A model generated the notes under the pieces. The model did not search any database and had not been told where the DNA came from. It saw nothing but the letters and a program-made list of their open reading frames with translations. Of a DNA stretch of 64,000 nucleotides, positions 62,394-64,000 are shown in pieces. Numbering within the stretch: the stretch's first letter is position 1; each line of letters opens with the position of its first letter. Origin of the DNA: Crithidia sp. LVH-60A (lineage: Eukaryota > Euglenozoa > Kinetoplastea > Trypanosomatida > Trypanosomatidae); assembly GCA_030078075.1 (NCBI GenBank), contig CP119638.1, forward strand, positions 686,501-750,500, in the 5' to 3' direction. The translations under genes and the position numbers were made by a program.

Positions 62394-64000
62394 ATGCGTT
62401 CGCCGTCACGGAGAGGCACACGCCACCTTTTCCTCGCTGCACTTCTCCTCGCCTGCTCTCTTTGGAGTGATGCCCGCCCGCTGGGAATTATGGCCGCTGC
62501 TGCCGGCGTAACACCAGTACCCCCCTCGCACAACGTGGCGGTGAGCGTCGTCCAGCAGGCCACCACTGATGGTGCCACCCGCTCTCTCTCCTTCCTCTCC
62601 GCGGGCTACCAATCCCGGAGCGCCTTCCTCGCCGACGTGGCGACCTGCATGGCGACGCTGACGAACTCGACGGGCGGCGTGGCAGCAGATCCGTGGCCAC
62701 GCTACATCAGCCTCTTCAACGTGTACGCGTTATTTGAGTCGTCGGCGCAGCTGGGAGCCAGTCGGCCGCTCGGCCCCGGCTACGATTGCACCTTCATGAA
62801 TAACTGCAGCACCGGTTATGTGTCCAACAACCTTCACTGCGCCTTCGGGTCGCCTAACCCGCAGGTGCTGAGCTGCGACATCAACCTGGTGCGCTCCGTC
62901 GCGAGCTACGCCCCTGCGCAGGACGTGGTGGTGGTGCTTGTAAATGATGCAGAGCCGAGCGGGGCAGGCACTGACGGCGTCGTCTACATCACCAACATGC
63001 CTGCCTTCATGCCCTTCATGCTCGTGCACTACCTAAACCGCGCCGTTGCGGGTTTACAGGAGGAGTACAGCCTGGGCATTCGTGCCACAAGTGGAGGTGA
63101 GATATTTGCCTCTCCTAACTGTGCCGCCCCGTCCTCGACGCGTGCGCAGGAGTGGGCATACTGGCAGAAGTACTCGAACGAGGGCCTGACAAGCGCGAAC
63201 AACGCCAGCAGCAGCAATAGTGGCTCAGAGGCGCACGGGGCCGGCTGCTCCATCGCGAGTTACGTCGCTCCCACACATGGTGGCTGTCTCATGCAGAACA
63301 GCAGCTTGCACCAGATGTGCCCTATTTGCAAGGAGCAGCTCTCCGTCTCCTTCTACGACGCCGGCGTGACGTCGTCGGCGTTGGTGTCGCCGAGTAAAGC
63401 ACGGCTCAACCTTGCTGCCGGCCGCTGCCCGCCAGAGAATCACATGGCGCACGTCGCCACTGCGGCTGTCTCCGACTCCGCTGGGTTTGCAGATGTCACA
63501 CCGCACCTCTACCTCTCTCTGGGACCCTTTGCCCTCCTGAGTGACGTGTCTGTTGTGTGGAGGTCGGCAAATGGGACGGTGCTCGCCACCAACACGCAGA
63601 CGCTGTCGGTGATGAATGTGTCTTCGGTCTGGACGCTGCCCACGATTGTCACAGCAACCATCGTTGACGCGACACCGAACGTGCGGCCCTCGTTGCGGGC
63701 GTCGCGAGGTGCGGACATGACAGCCACAACGACATTCACGGTGATGGCGTGGAGTGAGGGAGTAAACTGCGCCAGCAGTGCCGCAGCCGCAGCAGCAACA
63801 TGCTTTTCATCTCGTGCCACCTTCGCGGACATGACGGCGCCGCCTACTGGAACGTGCTCTCTCCCTTACTATGTTGAGAGCACAGCTCTTCCTGGCGCCG
63901 TCGACCTCCCCCCGTCTGGTACCCGCGTCACGAACCCGCCACGCGAAACGGAGGCCATTATCATCTCCTCTACTGTCTGCGGTGGCGCGACGCTGCTCCT
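62394..64000 (+). CDS. Secreted/type I membrane protein with inactive-looking M64 (IgA peptidase) domain; partial at the right edge
   Basis: 535 codons are visible, open to the window end. The N-terminus MRSPSRRGTRHLFLAALLLA is a signal peptide, which favours the start at 62394. Residues of about 47-330 follow the M64 (IgA metallopeptidase) pattern: FLSAGYQSRSAFLADV, LFNVYALFESSAQLGA (107-122), VVVVLVND, and the metal-site block H212-Y225. In active M64 enzymes this block reads like HEFGHxxxxLADEY; here it is HYLNRAVAGLQEEY, so the catalytic Glu and second His are gone. Family-typical downstream elements persist (ASPNCAAP, W-x-x-W-like AYWQKY, CLMQ, CPIC). Several N-glycosylation sequons occur (NST, NCS, NAS, NSS, NGT). 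The last visible residues (AIIISSTVCGGATLLL) look like the start of a membrane helix. Upstream in-frame ATGs at 62304 and 62340 would add 30 or 18 residues before the signal peptide. Confidence 0.75.
   Translation, partial: MRSPSRRGTRHLFLAALLLACSLWSDARPLGIMAAAAGVTPVPPSHNVAVSVVQQATTDGATRSLSFLSAGYQSRSAFLADVATCMATLTNSTGGVAADPWPRYISLFNVYALFESSAQLGASRPLGPGYDCTFMNNCSTGYVSNNLHCAFGSPNPQVLSCDINLVRSVASYAPAQDVVVVLVNDAEPSGAGTDGVVYITNMPAFMPFMLVHYLNRAVAGLQEEYSLGIRATSGGEIFASPNCAAPSSTRAQEWAYWQKYSNEGLTSANNASSSNSGSEAHGAGCSIASYVAPTHGGCLMQNSSLHQMCPICKEQLSVSFYDAGVTSSALVSPSKARLNLAAGRCPPENHMAHVATAAVSDSAGFADVTPHLYLSLGPFALLSDVSVVWRSANGTVLATNTQTLSVMNVSSVWTLPTIVTATIVDATPNVRPSLRASRGADMTATTTFTVMAWSEGVNCASSAAAAAATCFSSRATFADMTAPPTGTCSLPYYVESTALPGAVDLPPSGTRVTNPPRETEAIIISSTVCGGATLL

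Overview
The window looks like nuclear DNA of a trypanosomatid (kinetoplastid) protist. Every supported gene is on the + strand, is intronless and has GC-rich codons. Genes are separated by T-rich spacers, and nearly every start codon is preceded by a polypyrimidine tract and an AG, the signature of spliced-leader trans-splicing in a polycistronic unit. Several proteins are kinetoplastid or flagellum specific. The species cannot be fixed by eye; a Leishmania-like or related monoxenous lineage is plausible.

Layout. 1-1039: spacer. 1040-20387: one giant gene recognised as FAZ1 (flagellum attachment zone protein 1). It carries a large in-frame mosaic of two repeat modules: A, 1,227 bp, containing the FAZ1 conserved domain; and B, 684 bp, coiled coil. 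Their order is A1-B2-A2-B2-A3-B1-A4-B2-A5-B5-A6. The reading frame is damaged by a T-free homopolymer stretch (about 2277-2868) and four apparent indels, which look like assembly errors. 21494-28990: BIG/Sec7-type ARF-GEF. 30145-31458 and 34349-35524: two related PP2C phosphatases. 35525-41246: 5.7 kb without a recognisable gene. 41247-43085: SEH1-like WD40 protein. 43616-44701: leucine-rich repeat protein. 45434-48937: CCDC146/MBO2 coiled-coil protein. 49963-51105: unrecognised protein. 52916-54007: two-TM protein. 55330-55725: small two-TM protein resembling RNase kappa. 56935-57369: ribosomal protein eL33 (L35a). 58705-61296: GTPBP1/2-like translational GTPase with a degenerate G3 motif. 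62394 to the right edge: secreted or type I membrane protein with an M64 (IgA peptidase) domain whose HExxH zinc motif has become HYLNR.

The genes form no metabolic pathway, as is usual in kinetoplastid units. Shared themes are flagellum and cytoskeleton (FAZ1, CCDC146), membrane traffic and membrane proteins (ARF-GEF, RNase kappa-like and two-TM proteins), signalling (two PP2Cs) and translation (eL33, GTPBP-like). The most interesting points are the modular amplification within FAZ1, the apparently dead M64 ectodomain, the atypical GTPase switch II, and the long gene-free spacers.
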